Shown one piece after another: positions 43,142-52,730 of a stretch of DNA of 64,000 nucleotides. The notes under the pieces were generated by a model that was not told the origin of the DNA, did no database searches, and was given only the letters and a program-made list of their open reading frames with translations. Numbering within the stretch: position 1 is the stretch's first letter; every line of letters starts with the position of its first letter. The position numbers and the translations under genes are program-made. Source of the DNA: Mesorhizobium sp. WSM2240 (GTDB lineage Bacteria; Pseudomonadota; Alphaproteobacteria; Rhizobiales; Rhizobiaceae); contig NZ_CP159253.1 of the NCBI RefSeq assembly GCF_040438645.1, positions 310,001 through 374,000 on the forward strand, in the 5' to 3' direction.

Positions 43142-43855
43142 ATGAACGTAGCGCTGAGGCCTGTTGCGGCCGGGAAAGACGGGACGATCCTGATTGCGGG
43201 CGAGCGAGCTGTCTGCGACCAGCGCGGCGTGCTCTATTTTCCCGAACTGGACCTTCTGGCCGTCTCGGACCTGCACCTGGAGAAGGGCTCGTCCTTCGCG
43301 CGGCGCGGCGTTCTCCTGCCGCCCTACGACACGGCCGCGACCCTTTTGCGCCTGCAGACGATAATTAACGCTTATCGTCCCCGGACGGTGATCAGCCTCG
43401 GCGACAGCTTTCACGACGGCGAAGGTTCAGCGCGCCTGCCCGAGCCATTCCGCAATTTTCTTTGCGCCATGATGGCAGGCCGCGACTGGTTCTGGGTCGC
43501 CGGAAATCACGACCCCGATGCGCCCGCCGGCCTGCCGGGCGAGACGGTGCGCGAAATCGCGATCGGCGGGCTGGTGTTCCGCCACGAGCCGTCGGCGGTT
43601 CCGGTGGCTGGCGAGATCGCCGGCCATCTTCACCCCTGCGCACGGATCGTGCAGCGCGGCCGCTCCGTGCGCCGCCGCTGCTTCGCCAGCGATGGCGACA
43701 GGCTCGTCATGCCGGCCTTCGGCAGCTACACCGGCTCGCTGAACGTGCTCGATCGCGCCTATGCCGGCCTGTTCCGCTGGGAAGCCTTCGTCGCCTACAT
43801 GCTGGGATCAAGCCGCATTTTCGCCATCTCCGGCGCGATGCTGCGGCCGGGATAA
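43142..43855 (+). CDS. pdeM: Ligase-associated DNA damage response endonuclease PdeM
   Basis: The 237-residue protein starts at ATG 43142, one base after the helicase stop. It is a calcineurin-like metallophosphoesterase: AVSDLHLEKGSSFARRG (first Asp-x-His), LGDSFHDGEGS, GNHDPDAP and GEIAGHLHPCARI give the two-metal site. The C-terminus (FGSYTGSLNV) fits the PdeM subfamily. It completes the ligase-exonuclease-helicase-nuclease set. Precise substrate not established here. Confidence 0.93.
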   Translation: MNVALRPVAAGKDGTILIAGERAVCDQRGVLYFPELDLLAVSDLHLEKGSSFARRGVLLPPYDTAATLLRLQTIINAYRPRTVISLGDSFHDGEGSARLPEPFRNFLCAMMAGRDWFWVAGNHDPDAPAGLPGETVREIAIGGLVFRHEPSAVPVAGEIAGHLHPCARIVQRGRSVRRRCFASDGDRLVMPAFGSYTGSLNVLDRAYAGLFRWEAFVAYMLGSSRIFAISGAMLRPG

Positions 43856-43909
43856 ATCAAGCACTGCCGGCCGGCAAAAGGGAGGCCTTCTGCGCTTCTT
43901 GACCCAGCC

Positions 43910-44701
43910 TCAATCCCTGCGGAAGATGAGGCGCCCGAGCCAGCCGGTCACCATTGCGAGGCCGACCGCGACAAAGCCATAGAAGGTGGCGTGATTGCTC
44001 GACAGGCGAAAGAGCATCTGCTCGAAGCCGGACTTCAGTATGGCCAGTTGCGCCGAGGTTTCCCTCACGAACACGCCGTTGCGGAACAGGAAGGCGCGCG
44101 CCTTGTGCGTGCCGACGGGGATGTTCGGCGCCAGCGTCACCGTCGCGCGGAAGAGGTTTGCCGATAGGAATTGGACGCCGCCGATGCGCTCGTTGTAAAG
44201 GCCGGTCGCCTTCTTGCGCTCGCGCAACGCGGCCTCGAACTGCTCGAGCGTTGCCGGGCTGCTGTCAGGATCGGCTGGCTGAATGTGAAGATAGTCGGCG
44301 CCGAGGGCCAGTTGCCGGTAGTTGGTCGGGCCGGTGATGTCCTGCGGCATCCGCGTCGTGGCGACAGAATAGGATTGCGGCACGTTGACGAACGTTTCCG
44401 ACTGCATGTTGACCCAGACGCCGAGCACGCGGTCCTTGCGCCGCACAACCACCGGCCGTGCGGGCCCCTCCAGCACGACTATGACATCATAGCGGCCCTG
44501 CCGGCTGATCAGCGGATCGGCGTTCTCGATGGAGCCGAAGATGGTCAGGTTGGCGCCGGAAAAGTCCGCGGTGATCTCGATACGGTCGGTCGACAGGCCG
44601 ATCTGGATCCGTTCCGGGTCAGCTTGCGCCAGCGCGGCGGAGGGCAGGCAGCAGAGCGCGGCCAGCAGCATCGCGGCGAGCGCTTTTGTTCTGCCGGTCA
44701 T
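43910..44701 (-). CDS. TIGR02186-family membrane-anchored protein
   Basis: The 263-residue protein starts with a signal peptide (ALAAMLLAALCCLPSAALAQ), continues with a beta-rich domain typical of TIGR02186 (IQIGLSTDRIEITADFSGANL, VVLEGPARPVVVRRKDRVLG), and ends with one membrane helix (HATFYGFVAVGLAMVTGWLG). Most of it should face the periplasm. Its start codon overlaps the stop of the upstream TauE/SafE permease by 4 bp (ATGA), and the two families are regularly paired, so this is probably an accessory subunit of the permease. No biochemical activity is established. Confidence 0.9.
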   Translation of the reverse strand: MTGRTKALAAMLLAALCCLPSAALAQADPERIQIGLSTDRIEITADFSGANLTIFGSIENADPLISRQGRYDVIVVLEGPARPVVVRRKDRVLGVWVNMQSETFVNVPQSYSVATTRMPQDITGPTNYRQLALGADYLHIQPADPDSSPATLEQFEAALRERKKATGLYNERIGGVQFLSANLFRATVTLAPNIPVGTHKARAFLFRNGVFVRETSAQLAILKSGFEQMLFRLSSNHATFYGFVAVGLAMVTGWLGRLIFRRD

Positions 44702-45624
44702 GGCTCCCCCGTCAGCCCTGTGAGTGAATAGAGGCTGGGTGGCGGCAGGAAAAGACCGAAGGCAAGGCGTACTGCGACCGCCAGCACCAGCATCCCAAGC
44801 AGCGCCCGCAACTGCTCGCCGCGCAGCTTCTGGCCGGCTTTCGCGCCATATTGCGCGCCGGCAACGCCGCCCAGCATGAGCACGAACGCCAGGACAATAT
44901 CGACCGTCTGGTTCGTGGTGGCGTGGACGATGGTGGTGAATGCAGCAACGAAGATGATCTGGAACAGCGAGGTGCCGACGACGACGTTTGTCGGCACCTT
45001 CAGCAGATAGATCAAAGCCGGCACCATGATGAAGCCGCCGCCCACGCCCATGATCGAGGACAGAAAGCCGATGCCGGCGCCCAGCGCCAGAACCGGGATT
45101 ACGCTGACGAAGAGCTTAGAGGCGCGAAAGCGCATTTTCAGCGGCAGGCGGTGGATCCAGTTGTGCTGGCCGGGTTTCTTCAGCGTCGGGGCCGCGCCGC
45201 CTTTGGCGCGCCTGATGGCGTTGACGCTCTCAACCAACATCAAGCCGCCGACGAGGCCGAGAAAGACGACGTAGAGCAGGGATATGAACAGGTCGAGCTG
45301 GCCGAGGGCGCGCAGCAGCGTGAACGCATAGATGCCGATCGTGGATCCGACGATGCCGCCGGCCAGAAGCACCGTGCCGAGCTTGAAATCGAGCGTTCCG
45401 CGCTTGAAATGCGCTAGCGCCCCGGAAAAGGACGATGCGATGACCTGGTTGGCGCCGGTGGCGACCGCAATGGCGGGAGGGATGTTGTAGAAGATCAGGA
45501 GCGGCGTGATCAGAAACCCGCCGCCGACGCCGAACATGCCCGACAGGAAGCCAACCGCCGCGCCCATCGCAAGCAGCACCAATACATTAACGGACATTTC
45601 AGCGATCGGGAGATAGATGCCCAC
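44698..45624 (-). CDS. TauE/SafE-family permease
   Basis: The 308-residue protein has eight or so membrane helices and the family's duplicated glycine motifs: GAAVGFLSGMFGVGGGFLITP in the first half and GAGIGFLSSIMGVGGGFIMVP in the second. The segment TGANQVIASSFSGALAHF is also typical. TauE/SafE proteins export sulfite, sulfoacetate or related organic anions. The gene is the first of a two-gene unit with the TIGR02186 partner, coupled by ATGA. ATG 45624 and 45594 (MSVNVLVLLA) are possible starts; the former is kept although the ribosome site is weak. Confidence 0.92.
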   Translation of the reverse strand: MGIYLPIAEMSVNVLVLLAMGAAVGFLSGMFGVGGGFLITPLLIFYNIPPAIAVATGANQVIASSFSGALAHFKRGTLDFKLGTVLLAGGIVGSTIGIYAFTLLRALGQLDLFISLLYVVFLGLVGGLMLVESVNAIRRAKGGAAPTLKKPGQHNWIHRLPLKMRFRASKLFVSVIPVLALGAGIGFLSSIMGVGGGFIMVPALIYLLKVPTNVVVGTSLFQIIFVAAFTTIVHATTNQTVDIVLAFVLMLGGVAGAQYGAKAGQKLRGEQLRALLGMLVLAVAVRLAFGLFLPPPSLYSLTGLTGEP

Positions 45625-45804
45625 CCGTCAAACTCGATTGTATGTGCCTGTCGGCGAAGACCGTCCCTTGTCCTCGGGTTATACGGCTCTTGCGCCGACA
45701 ATGCGGCGAAGTCAAACTTCACCGCATTGTCGAAATAAAAACCATCTCAACAGGTTATCATCGAATCCGTAACCAAAGCGTTCCGGTAGCGACGCTTGGT
45801 AGGA

Positions 45805-48800
45805 TCATTTGCGCGCAATCAGCGCGCGAACCAGCTTTTCGTCGATCTCGCCGGTCGCCGCCATGTCGTTGTCCTTCTGGAAAGCGATGATCGCGTTCTT
45901 GGTCTTCTTGCCCATGACGCCGTCGGCGCTGCCGGCATCATATCCGTTCTTGTTCAAGATGGACTGGATATTCTGCACCGCCTTCTTCATATCGATGCCG
46001 GCGGTGGTGTCGGCGCTTTCCCGCCAGGAGTCGGGTATGTCGACGACGTTGGCCTGCGGGTCGAGCGGCTTGGCCTTCCACAGTTCGGCCGCCGCGCGGG
46101 CGCGTTCGAGCTGTTCGGGGCGCAGCGCATTGGCAATCTCGTCGCGCTTGGCGGAGGCGTCGCGGTCGCCCGCCTTGGCCACCAGTGCGAACCATTTGTA
46201 GGATTCCTCGAGGTTCTGCGTCATGCCGACGCCCTTGGCCGCGAGGATGCCGAGGTTGAACTGGCTGTCCTTGACGCCGAGTTCGGCCGCGTCGGTGAAC
46301 CAGCGTGCCGCCGATTCATTGTCGGCCGTGCCGTCTGCGCCCATGGCGAACAGCACCGCGAGATTGTGCATGGCGCTGGCGTTGCCCTGTGCCGCCGCGA
46401 GCTGGTACCAGGTCTTCGACTTCTGCACGTCGCGTTCGACGCCAACGCCTTTCTCATAGAGGTTGCCGATGCGGTACTGTGCCGGCGCGAAGCCGAGTTC
46501 TGCTGATTTCTCGTACCATTTCGCCGCTTCTTTCATGTCGGCGGTCACGCCGCGGCCGTCGGCATAGCGCGAAGCAATTTCGAACAACGCCTTGGCGTCG
46601 CCGGCATCCGCCGCCTCGCGAAGCGCCACCGGTCCGGCCTCGACAGGCACGGTTATCGCAGGCATTGCAGTGGAGGGTACGGCGGTTGCCGTTAATACGG
46701 GGTCCATCTCCGGCTGCGGTTCGGCAGTCGGTGCGGTTGAGGGAGTTTCGTCCGCAGAGGCCGGCTCGGTCGGCTGTACGCCTCCGGCCTGAGCGGCCGG
46801 TTCTTCCGGCGAAGTCTCGGTAGCGTGGGTGTCTTCCCACGCCTCCTGGGGGGAGTCGGATGGCGTTTCCTCGTCGACCTTGCGCACCGCGATCTCTTCG
46901 TCCGGCGCGACGCCTTCCAGTTCAGCGTCCGGTGCGGTTTCCTCCAGCGCCACCTGCGGTGAGGCGTCGTCCTGCGCTGGCTCCGGGGTCGAGGCTGTTT
47001 CGATCAGCTGCTTGGCGACGAGCGGGACAGCCGAAATTTCCGCGATCTCGCCACCGTCCGCCAGGAATGCCTTGCCGAGTTGAAGGCCGGCAAGCGCGAT
47101 GACAATGCCGGCGCTGGCCATCAGGATGGTCTTGCGCCGCTTCTTCAAGAGGTCGCCGATCCTGAGCGCCCGCACCGGTCCGCCTAGATCGGCGTTGCGC
47201 TTCAGCACTTCGGCCTCAGCCGCCGCCGCCTGTGCAGCGCGGCGCGCAGCCGCGATGAAATCGGATTTGGCCGCGTCGGGCTCGTTCGGCTTGGCGGGTT
47301 GGCCTCGTTCGTCGCGCACGCGCTTCATGATCGCGTTGAGGTCGGGGCCGCCCGAACCGGGCTCCAGCGGACGGTTGGCAAGTTTGGGGTCGAGCGGTTC
47401 GTCGAGATCGACGCTGGGGGCTTCGCTCGCGGCAGCGGCCGGGGCCGAACCCGCCAGCGGCGGCGTTTCCTTGTCCTTGCGGCCGGTCAGCGCGCGCGCG
47501 ATGCCGCCAAACATGGAGCGTCTGCCGGAAGGCTCGTTCTCTGCGATGCTATCGGAACCGAGGGCGGCCTCCGCAGCCGCTGCGGCGGCTTCGGCGGGCG
47601 TCAGCTGGCCGCGCCCTGCGGGAGCGACGTCCTCCGCGGCATGAAGCGGCATGGCGTCATCGAAATCGAGAGACGGCGCGTCCTGCAGCGACAGCTTGCG
47701 CTGCGGCGCCGGCTTGGGAGCGGCCGGGGCTTCGTCGGAATTCTCCAACGAGCCGAGGCGGTCGACGATCTTGATCAGCGTGTCGTGAATGGCTTCGAAA
47801 GTCTTGGTGTTGCGTTCATCGGAACGGCGGGTCAGCGCTTCCAGTGCTTTCAGATCCTGGGCGAGGCCGGTGACGGCGGCCGTGTGCGTCTGCGAGCCGT
47901 CGAGCGAGCGCACCGCATTCTCGGCGGCCTGCCGCGCAGCTTCGAGGATCGATTCGCGGCTGCCGGCGATCGACTTCTCGATATCGTCGAGACGCGGCCC
48001 GATGTCGTCGAATTCCGGCAGGGGCGTTCCGGGGCGAGTGAGGTGGTTGGAAAGCCCGGCCACCTGCGCTTCCAAGCTGCGGATCAGTTCCGGATCGATG
48101 CCGGCGAACTGCGACGATGAGGCATCGAGCCGGCTCGAAATGCTCTCCAGCCGCGCTTCCAGCCCGCGTATGGCATCGCTGCCGGGCTCGCCGGCTCCAC
48201 CCGAGCCGATCTTGTCGGCCAGCGCTGCAAAACGCGCATCGATAGCGTTCATGATCGCGGCGTTGTCAAAGGTTGCGTCCGGCACCCTCTGGTCGAGCCG
48301 GTCGGCCACTTCGTCGAGGCGGCGTTCGAGGTCGCGGAACAGCATGTTGCCCTGTTCCAGCGCGTCGCCCTGCCGGCGCTCGATCATGCTGGACAACAGG
48401 TCGAAGCGCTGCTCGATGCCCTGAAAGATGTACTCGGCATCCGGCGTCGTCGGGACGCGGTCGATCTTCTCGGCGATCCCGGCGATCTGCCTTGCCAGCC
48501 GTTCCACCACCTGATCGGGCACGTTGGCGTGCGCGGCGAGTTCGTCGACGCGCTGCGACAGGAAGTTGATGCGTTCGATGACCTCGCCGGACGGGCGCTC
48601 CTCAGCGACTTCATCGATCTGCCGCGCCAGCGCCGAGATACGGGCCTCTATGCGCTCGAATGGCTCGGGGTCGAAGTTGGGCATTTGCGCGGCGGCCGTC
48701 GAAGCGACGATTGCGCGCGAGATCTCGTCGAGACGCTCCTCGATCAGGGCAAACGTCTCGGACCCGCCATGCTCCTGCTGGCGAGCAAAATGATCGACGG

Positions 48801-49587
48801 CGCCGGCCAGCGTGCGCACTTTCTCTTCGAGCGAGCGCAGCGACAGCGATTCGGGAAGATTGTTGACCGCATCACTGATCTGCTCGAGCCGCGCTGTCAG
48901 CGCCGCCAGGCCGGGCTCTCCGGCCCGCTGACGCGCGTCGGCGCGATCCTCGAAATCGCTCCAGCGACGGTCGAATTCGTCCCAGCGGCGGTCGACCGAA
49001 AGCACGGTCTCCTCGCGCGCCAGCGTGTCGAGAGCCGCCTTCACCTGCTCCAGTTCCAGCCGGAGCATGTTGATGCTCTTGTCGTCGCTGCGTTCCGAAA
49101 GCGTCTGGATAGCGGTCGAGATGCGCTCGAACTCACGGCCGAGTTCTTCGCCCACCCGCGTTGCAGCGCCTGACGAATAGGCCCGCTCAATGTCCTTGCG
49201 AAGGACCTCGAATTCACGGCGAATGCCGGAAGTGACCTGCAGGCGCAGTTCCTCGCGCAGCGCCTTCAACTCGCCTGCGATCTTGCCGGCCGCGGCGATC
49301 CCGTCCTCCTGCCCGCGCAGGCGGTCCATGTCGCGTGCGATCGACTGGTAAGGCTGCTCGCGCATACGCGACGAGTGGGGCGTGTTGGAGTCAAGGCGCG
49401 CCTGTGGGCTCGTGCGATCCGTTTCGCCACGTGCATAATCGTCGGCGCGTTCGGGCGAGCGGCCCAACCGCTGCTCGAGCGTTTCCAGCGAGCGGTTCAG
49501 CTGCTCGAGCGTGGTATGCGGCCTGCGCTGTCTTCCGGCATTCAGTGTGTCGAGATATGACCGCTTGCTGTTCATCGAAACGCCCAT
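45805..49587 (-). CDS. podJ: PodJ-like polar localisation protein (coiled coil, Sel1 repeats, peptidoglycan binding)
   Basis: I start at ATG 49587 because GGAGAAA lies about 9 bp before it, giving 1260 residues. The N-terminal 600 or more residues are a charged coiled coil (for example LEQLNRSLETLEQRLG and many Ile/Leu heptads). A Pro/Ala-rich part with a basic stretch precedes one membrane helix (ILMASAGIVIALAGLQLG). The periplasmic part is Glu/Pro rich, then has four Sel1-type repeats (AAKWYEKSAELGFAPAQYRI and following), and a C-terminal peptidoglycan-binding domain (GYDAGSADGVMGKKTKNAI). This order is that of PodJ, which organises the old/new cell pole in alphaproteobacteria. Confidence 0.88.
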   Translation of the reverse strand: MGVSMNSKRSYLDTLNAGRQRRPHTTLEQLNRSLETLEQRLGRSPERADDYARGETDRTSPQARLDSNTPHSSRMREQPYQSIARDMDRLRGQEDGIAAAGKIAGELKALREELRLQVTSGIRREFEVLRKDIERAYSSGAATRVGEELGREFERISTAIQTLSERSDDKSINMLRLELEQVKAALDTLAREETVLSVDRRWDEFDRRWSDFEDRADARQRAGEPGLAALTARLEQISDAVNNLPESLSLRSLEEKVRTLAGAVDHFARQQEHGGSETFALIEERLDEISRAIVASTAAAQMPNFDPEPFERIEARISALARQIDEVAEERPSGEVIERINFLSQRVDELAAHANVPDQVVERLARQIAGIAEKIDRVPTTPDAEYIFQGIEQRFDLLSSMIERRQGDALEQGNMLFRDLERRLDEVADRLDQRVPDATFDNAAIMNAIDARFAALADKIGSGGAGEPGSDAIRGLEARLESISSRLDASSSQFAGIDPELIRSLEAQVAGLSNHLTRPGTPLPEFDDIGPRLDDIEKSIAGSRESILEAARQAAENAVRSLDGSQTHTAAVTGLAQDLKALEALTRRSDERNTKTFEAIHDTLIKIVDRLGSLENSDEAPAAPKPAPQRKLSLQDAPSLDFDDAMPLHAAEDVAPAGRGQLTPAEAAAAAAEAALGSDSIAENEPSGRRSMFGGIARALTGRKDKETPPLAGSAPAAAASEAPSVDLDEPLDPKLANRPLEPGSGGPDLNAIMKRVRDERGQPAKPNEPDAAKSDFIAAARRAAQAAAAEAEVLKRNADLGGPVRALRIGDLLKKRRKTILMASAGIVIALAGLQLGKAFLADGGEIAEISAVPLVAKQLIETASTPEPAQDDASPQVALEETAPDAELEGVAPDEEIAVRKVDEETPSDSPQEAWEDTHATETSPEEPAAQAGGVQPTEPASADETPSTAPTAEPQPEMDPVLTATAVPSTAMPAITVPVEAGPVALREAADAGDAKALFEIASRYADGRGVTADMKEAAKWYEKSAELGFAPAQYRIGNLYEKGVGVERDVQKSKTWYQLAAAQGNASAMHNLAVLFAMGADGTADNESAARWFTDAAELGVKDSQFNLGILAAKGVGMTQNLEESYKWFALVAKAGDRDASAKRDEIANALRPEQLERARAAAELWKAKPLDPQANVVDIPDSWRESADTTAGIDMKKAVQNIQSILNKNGYDAGSADGVMGKKTKNAIIAFQKDNDMAATGEIDEKLVRALIARK

Positions 49588-50021
49588 CTGCCAGTTTCTC
49601 CGGCCGCCTGGGCCGGTTTGGAATCCGTTGCCGAGTGCGACCGCAGCGAAGCCACGGAAACGAAGCGTGGCTGCGCCGCGCTCCGGAAACCGTGAAGAAC
49701 TAGGTACAAAATAGCCACGGAAGACCGACACGCGCACAATTCGCCCAACGTGGTAAACAAGCCGTTAACCAAGCTTAAGATCGGGCAAGGATTGTTTAAA
49801 AACGATGGTGCATTCGGCGCGGCGGTGCGACACTCTATCAGCGAAGACAAGGCTTGCGCGGCCAAGTTCGCCCGATTATATCATTTACGTAAACGTAAAA
49901 GTGCGGGAACCCGCTCAGCTTACGCACCCAACAGTTGAAACCATAGCTGGAAGCCAACGCCCCGAATGCTTCCGACCGGCGCAAAGCGGCCCGACCGCAG
50001 CGCCCCACACGGGGAAAGCAA
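49588..50021. promoter_or_regulatory. Divergent region of podJ and merR
   Basis: A 434-bp non-coding stretch. It contains a LiuR-like operator at 49884 before the MerR gene. No other gene is seen. Confidence 0.6.
49884..49899. promoter_or_regulatory. MerR-type operator upstream of merR
   Basis: TTTACGTAAACGTAAA is a near-perfect 16-bp dyad matching the TTTACGTAAACG-type boxes bound by MerR regulators of acyl-CoA catabolism. It lies 123 bp before the merR ATG, in an autoregulation position. Confidence 0.65.
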
Positions 50022-50498
50022 ATGACGATGAAACCCATGAAAGCCGGCGACAATGCTGGCGCTACAGACAACATGTTCGTCGATTCGGGCGAGGCCGGGG
50101 ACGGCTTTCTCAGGATCGGCGAGATGGCCAAGAAGTTCGGCGTGACGCTGCGCACGCTTCGTTTCTACGAAGACAAGGGACTGCTGCATCCTCAGCGTGA
50201 CGGCAGCACCCGGCTCTATACCCGGCGCGACAAGGCGCGGCTGAAGCTGATCCTGCTCGGCCGCAAGGTCGGCTTCTCGCTGCGCGATGTGAAGCAGATG
50301 ATGGATCTCTACGATCCTTCCGGCACGAACACCAAGCAGCTTCGCCTGGCGCTCGACAAATCCGAAAAGCAGCTCGCCCGCCTGCAGAAGCAGAAGCAGG
50401 TGATCGAGGACGCTATCGATGAGTTGACGGCTTCGATGACCCTCGTACGCAAGATGCTTGCCGAGCGGCCCAACGCCCAGACGAACAGCGCCGCCTGA
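50022..50498 (+). CDS. MerR-family regulator (LiuR-like) of fatty/branched acyl-CoA catabolism
   Basis: The 158-residue protein starts at ATG 50022 after GGGGAAAGCAA. A 30-residue tail precedes the MerR winged helix (LRIGEMAKKFGVTLRTLRFYEDKGLLHPQR) and a coiled-coil dimer helix rich in Lys/Gln (LDKSEKQLARLQKQKQVIEDAI). No Cys metal site is present, so it is not a metal sensor. It lies next to the acyl-CoA dehydrogenase operon, and both promoters carry the same kind of palindrome. In related bacteria such regulators respond to acyl-CoA or the breakdown of leucine/fatty acids. Confidence 0.9.
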   Translation: MTMKPMKAGDNAGATDNMFVDSGEAGDGFLRIGEMAKKFGVTLRTLRFYEDKGLLHPQRDGSTRLYTRRDKARLKLILLGRKVGFSLRDVKQMMDLYDPSGTNTKQLRLALDKSEKQLARLQKQKQVIEDAIDELTASMTLVRKMLAERPNAQTNSAA

Positions 50499-50532
50499 AG
50501 GTGTGTTGATGTTCAGGGATACCGGCCTGCAA

Positions 50533-50602
50533 ATGGCGGCTTTCTACGCTTCCGGTGCTCACGTACTTAAATGTACGCTCCGCTCCGGTTCTCGAAATCC
50601 GC
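50533..50602. repeat. Large imperfect palindrome
   Basis: GGCGGCTTTCTACGCTTCCGG on the left is mirrored imperfectly by CCGGTTCTCGAAATCCGCC on the right around GTACTTAAATGTAC. Similar palindromes occur as dispersed elements in proteobacterial genomes. It lies just downstream of merR. Confidence 0.45.
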
Positions 50603-50689
50603 CATTTTCGTCGCTGCGCGCCCTCTTCGATTCCGGCGCGGCCTGACCTGAATCGCAACACATTTAGGCGACGGCAAATTGTAGACGAG

Positions 50690-50715
50690 AAGGCGCGGGT
50701 TTCCCGCGCCTTTTT
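50690..50715 (+). terminator. Intrinsic terminator after merR
   Basis: AAGGCGCGGG (50690-50699) pairs with CCCGCGCCTT (50703-50712) around a TTT loop, followed by more T. A textbook intrinsic terminator for the merR transcript. Confidence 0.9.
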
Positions 50716-50794
50716 CGTTCGCATGGACGCGTACGGTGCAATCCGGCGCCTGTGATCCGCTTGTCCACAAGACATTCCATCCGTGCATGACGGC

Positions 50795-50820
50795 AATTGA
50801 CGTTTACGCAAACGTCAATT
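50795..50820. promoter_or_regulatory. Operator of the beta-oxidation operon
   Basis: AATTGACGTTT and AAACGTCAATT are perfect 11-bp inverted arms around ACGC. It is 86 bp before the first acyl-CoA dehydrogenase ATG and resembles the element at 49884 (shared CGTTTACG/CGTAAACG core). It is the likely MerR target. Confidence 0.75.
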
Positions 50821-50905
50821 ATTGCTATGACCGTTCGATCGAGGCCGCCAGCGCCCGGCAGGCGCTTTTCATGGCCGTCAGAAATCGCGTGCTGGAGGAA
50901 GAGAG

Positions 50906-52699
50906 ATGCCGACATACAAAGCGCCGGTTCAGGACACGCTTTTCGTGCTGAACGAAGTGCTGGGCTACGAGCGCTACAGCAATCTCCCCGGTTTTTCCGA
51001 TGCCACGCCCGACGTGCTCGAGGCGATACTCGCCGAGGGCGCAAAGCTTGCCGAGAACGTCATCCTGCCGACAAACCGCGTGGGCGACATAGAGGGCTGC
51101 GTCCGCCACGAGGACGGCTCCGTCACGACGCCCAAGGGCTTCAAGGAAGCCTTCGACCAATATCGCGAAGGTGGCTGGATGGGTCTGGCGGCGCCGGCCG
51201 AATATGGCGGGCAAGGCCTGCCTTACACCGTCCATTCGGCTGTCGGCGAATATCTCTCCTCCGCCAATATGGCGCTGATGATGTATCCCGGCCTCACCCA
51301 GGGCGCCATCGCGGCGATCCTCGTCCATGGCTCGGACGAGCAGAAGCAGTCGTTTCTGCCAAAGATGGTAGAAGGTCTCTGGACCGGCACCATGAACCTG
51401 ACCGAGCCGCATTGCGGCACCGATCTCGGCCTGCTGCGCACCAAGGCGGTTCCCAATGGTGACGGCGGCTATAAGATTTCCGGCCAGAAGATTTTCATCT
51501 CGGCCGGCGAGCACGACATGGCCGAGAACATCGTCCATCTGGTGCTGGCCCGTATCGAGGGCGCGCCTGAAGGCGTCAAGGGCATCTCGCTGTTCATCGT
51601 GCCCAAGTTCAAGTTGAAGGACGGCGGGTTGGGCGATCGCAACGGCGTGTCCTGCGGCTCGATCGAAGAGAAGATGGGCATCCACGGCAACTCGACTTGC
51701 GTCCTGAACTATGACGAGGCCGAGGGCCATCTGCTCGGTGAGCCGAATGGCGGCCTGAAGGCGATGTTCACGATGATGAACGAGGCGCGTCTATCGGTCG
51801 GCATGCAGGGGTTGTGCATCTCGGAGATCGCCTACCAGAACGCCGTCGCCTATGCCCGCGACCGCATCCAGGGCCGCTCGCTGACCGGGCCCAAGGCGCC
51901 GGACAAGAAGGCCGATCCGATCATCGTCCACCCCGACATCCGCCGCAATCTGATGACTATGAAGGCGTTCAACGAGGCCGGCCGCGCGCTGATCCTGTGG
52001 ACAGCGATCAAGTCGGATCTCGCGCATCGTTCCGGCGACGACAAGGAGCGCCAGGCGGCCGACGACCACATGGGCCTGATGACGCCGATCATCAAAGGCG
52101 TGCTGACCGACAAGGGTTTTGACCATGCCGTGATGGCGCAACAGGTGTTTGGCGGGCACGGCTATATCGAAGAGCACGGCATGAGCCAGTTCGTGCGCGA
52201 TGCTCGCATCGCCATGATCTATGAAGGCGCGAACGGCATCCAGGCGCTCGACCTCGTCGGCCGCAAGCTGGCACAGAATGGCGGCCGCGCGGTGCAGGCC
52301 TTCTTCAAGGAGGTCGGCGAGTTCTGCGAGGAGAACCGCGCCGACGAGAAAATGACGCCGTTCACCAAACAGCTCAAGAAGGGGCTCAACGACCTGCAGG
52401 CCGCGACCATGTGGCTGATGCAGAACGGCATGCAGAACCCCGACAATGCGGGCGCGGCCTCGACCGACTATTTGCATCTCTTCGGCCTGGTCTCGCTAGG
52501 CTATATGTGGGCGCAGATGGTCAAGGTCGCGCAGGGCAAGCTGGCGAACGGAGCCGGCGAAACCGCGTCCTTCTACGAAAACAAGCTGGTCACCGGCCGC
52601 TATTTCATGGAACGTGTGATGCCGGAAACGTCGGCGCACCTGGCCCGCATTTCAAGCGGCGCGGGATCCATGATGGCGCTGCCGGCCGAAGCGTTCTAA
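50906..52699 (+). CDS. Acyl-CoA dehydrogenase (long form with C-terminal domain)
   Basis: The 597-residue flavoprotein has the extra N-terminal domain of long acyl-CoA dehydrogenases ([19 protein letters not shown]), the catalytic core with the substrate/FAD segments [38 protein letters not shown] and [23 protein letters not shown], and an extra C-terminal domain. It forms a 2,3-double bond in acyl-CoA and passes electrons to electron-transfer flavoprotein. It is the first gene of a five-gene beta-oxidation operon. The start ATG follows GGAGGAAGAG. Chain-length preference cannot be told from sequence. Confidence 0.93.
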   Translation: MPTYKAPVQDTLFVLNEVLGYERYSNLPGFSDATPDVLEAILAEGAKLAENVILPTNRVGDIEGCVRHEDGSVTTPKGFKEAFDQYREGGWMGLAAPAEYGGQGLPYTVHSAVGEYLSSANMALMMYPGLTQGAIAAILVHGSDEQKQSFLPKMVEGLWTGTMNLTEPHCGTDLGLLRTKAVPNGDGGYKISGQKIFISAGEHDMAENIVHLVLARIEGAPEGVKGISLFIVPKFKLKDGGLGDRNGVSCGSIEEKMGIHGNSTCVLNYDEAEGHLLGEPNGGLKAMFTMMNEARLSVGMQGLCISEIAYQNAVAYARDRIQGRSLTGPKAPDKKADPIIVHPDIRRNLMTMKAFNEAGRALILWTAIKSDLAHRSGDDKERQAADDHMGLMTPIIKGVLTDKGFDHAVMAQQVFGGHGYIEEHGMSQFVRDARIAMIYEGANGIQALDLVGRKLAQNGGRAVQAFFKEVGEFCEENRADEKMTPFTKQLKKGLNDLQAATMWLMQNGMQNPDNAGAASTDYLHLFGLVSLGYMWAQMVKVAQGKLANGAGETASFYENKLVTGRYFMERVMPETSAHLARISSGAGSMMALPAEAF

Positions 52700-52730
52700 T
52701 CCGGCTGTACCGACGGGAGAGCAAACAGCA

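Larger units (their letters stand above)
50499..50905. other. Gap between merR and beta-oxidation operon
   Basis: No gene in 407 bp. It contains a large imperfect palindrome (about 50533-50602), a terminator and the operon operator. Confidence 0.6.
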
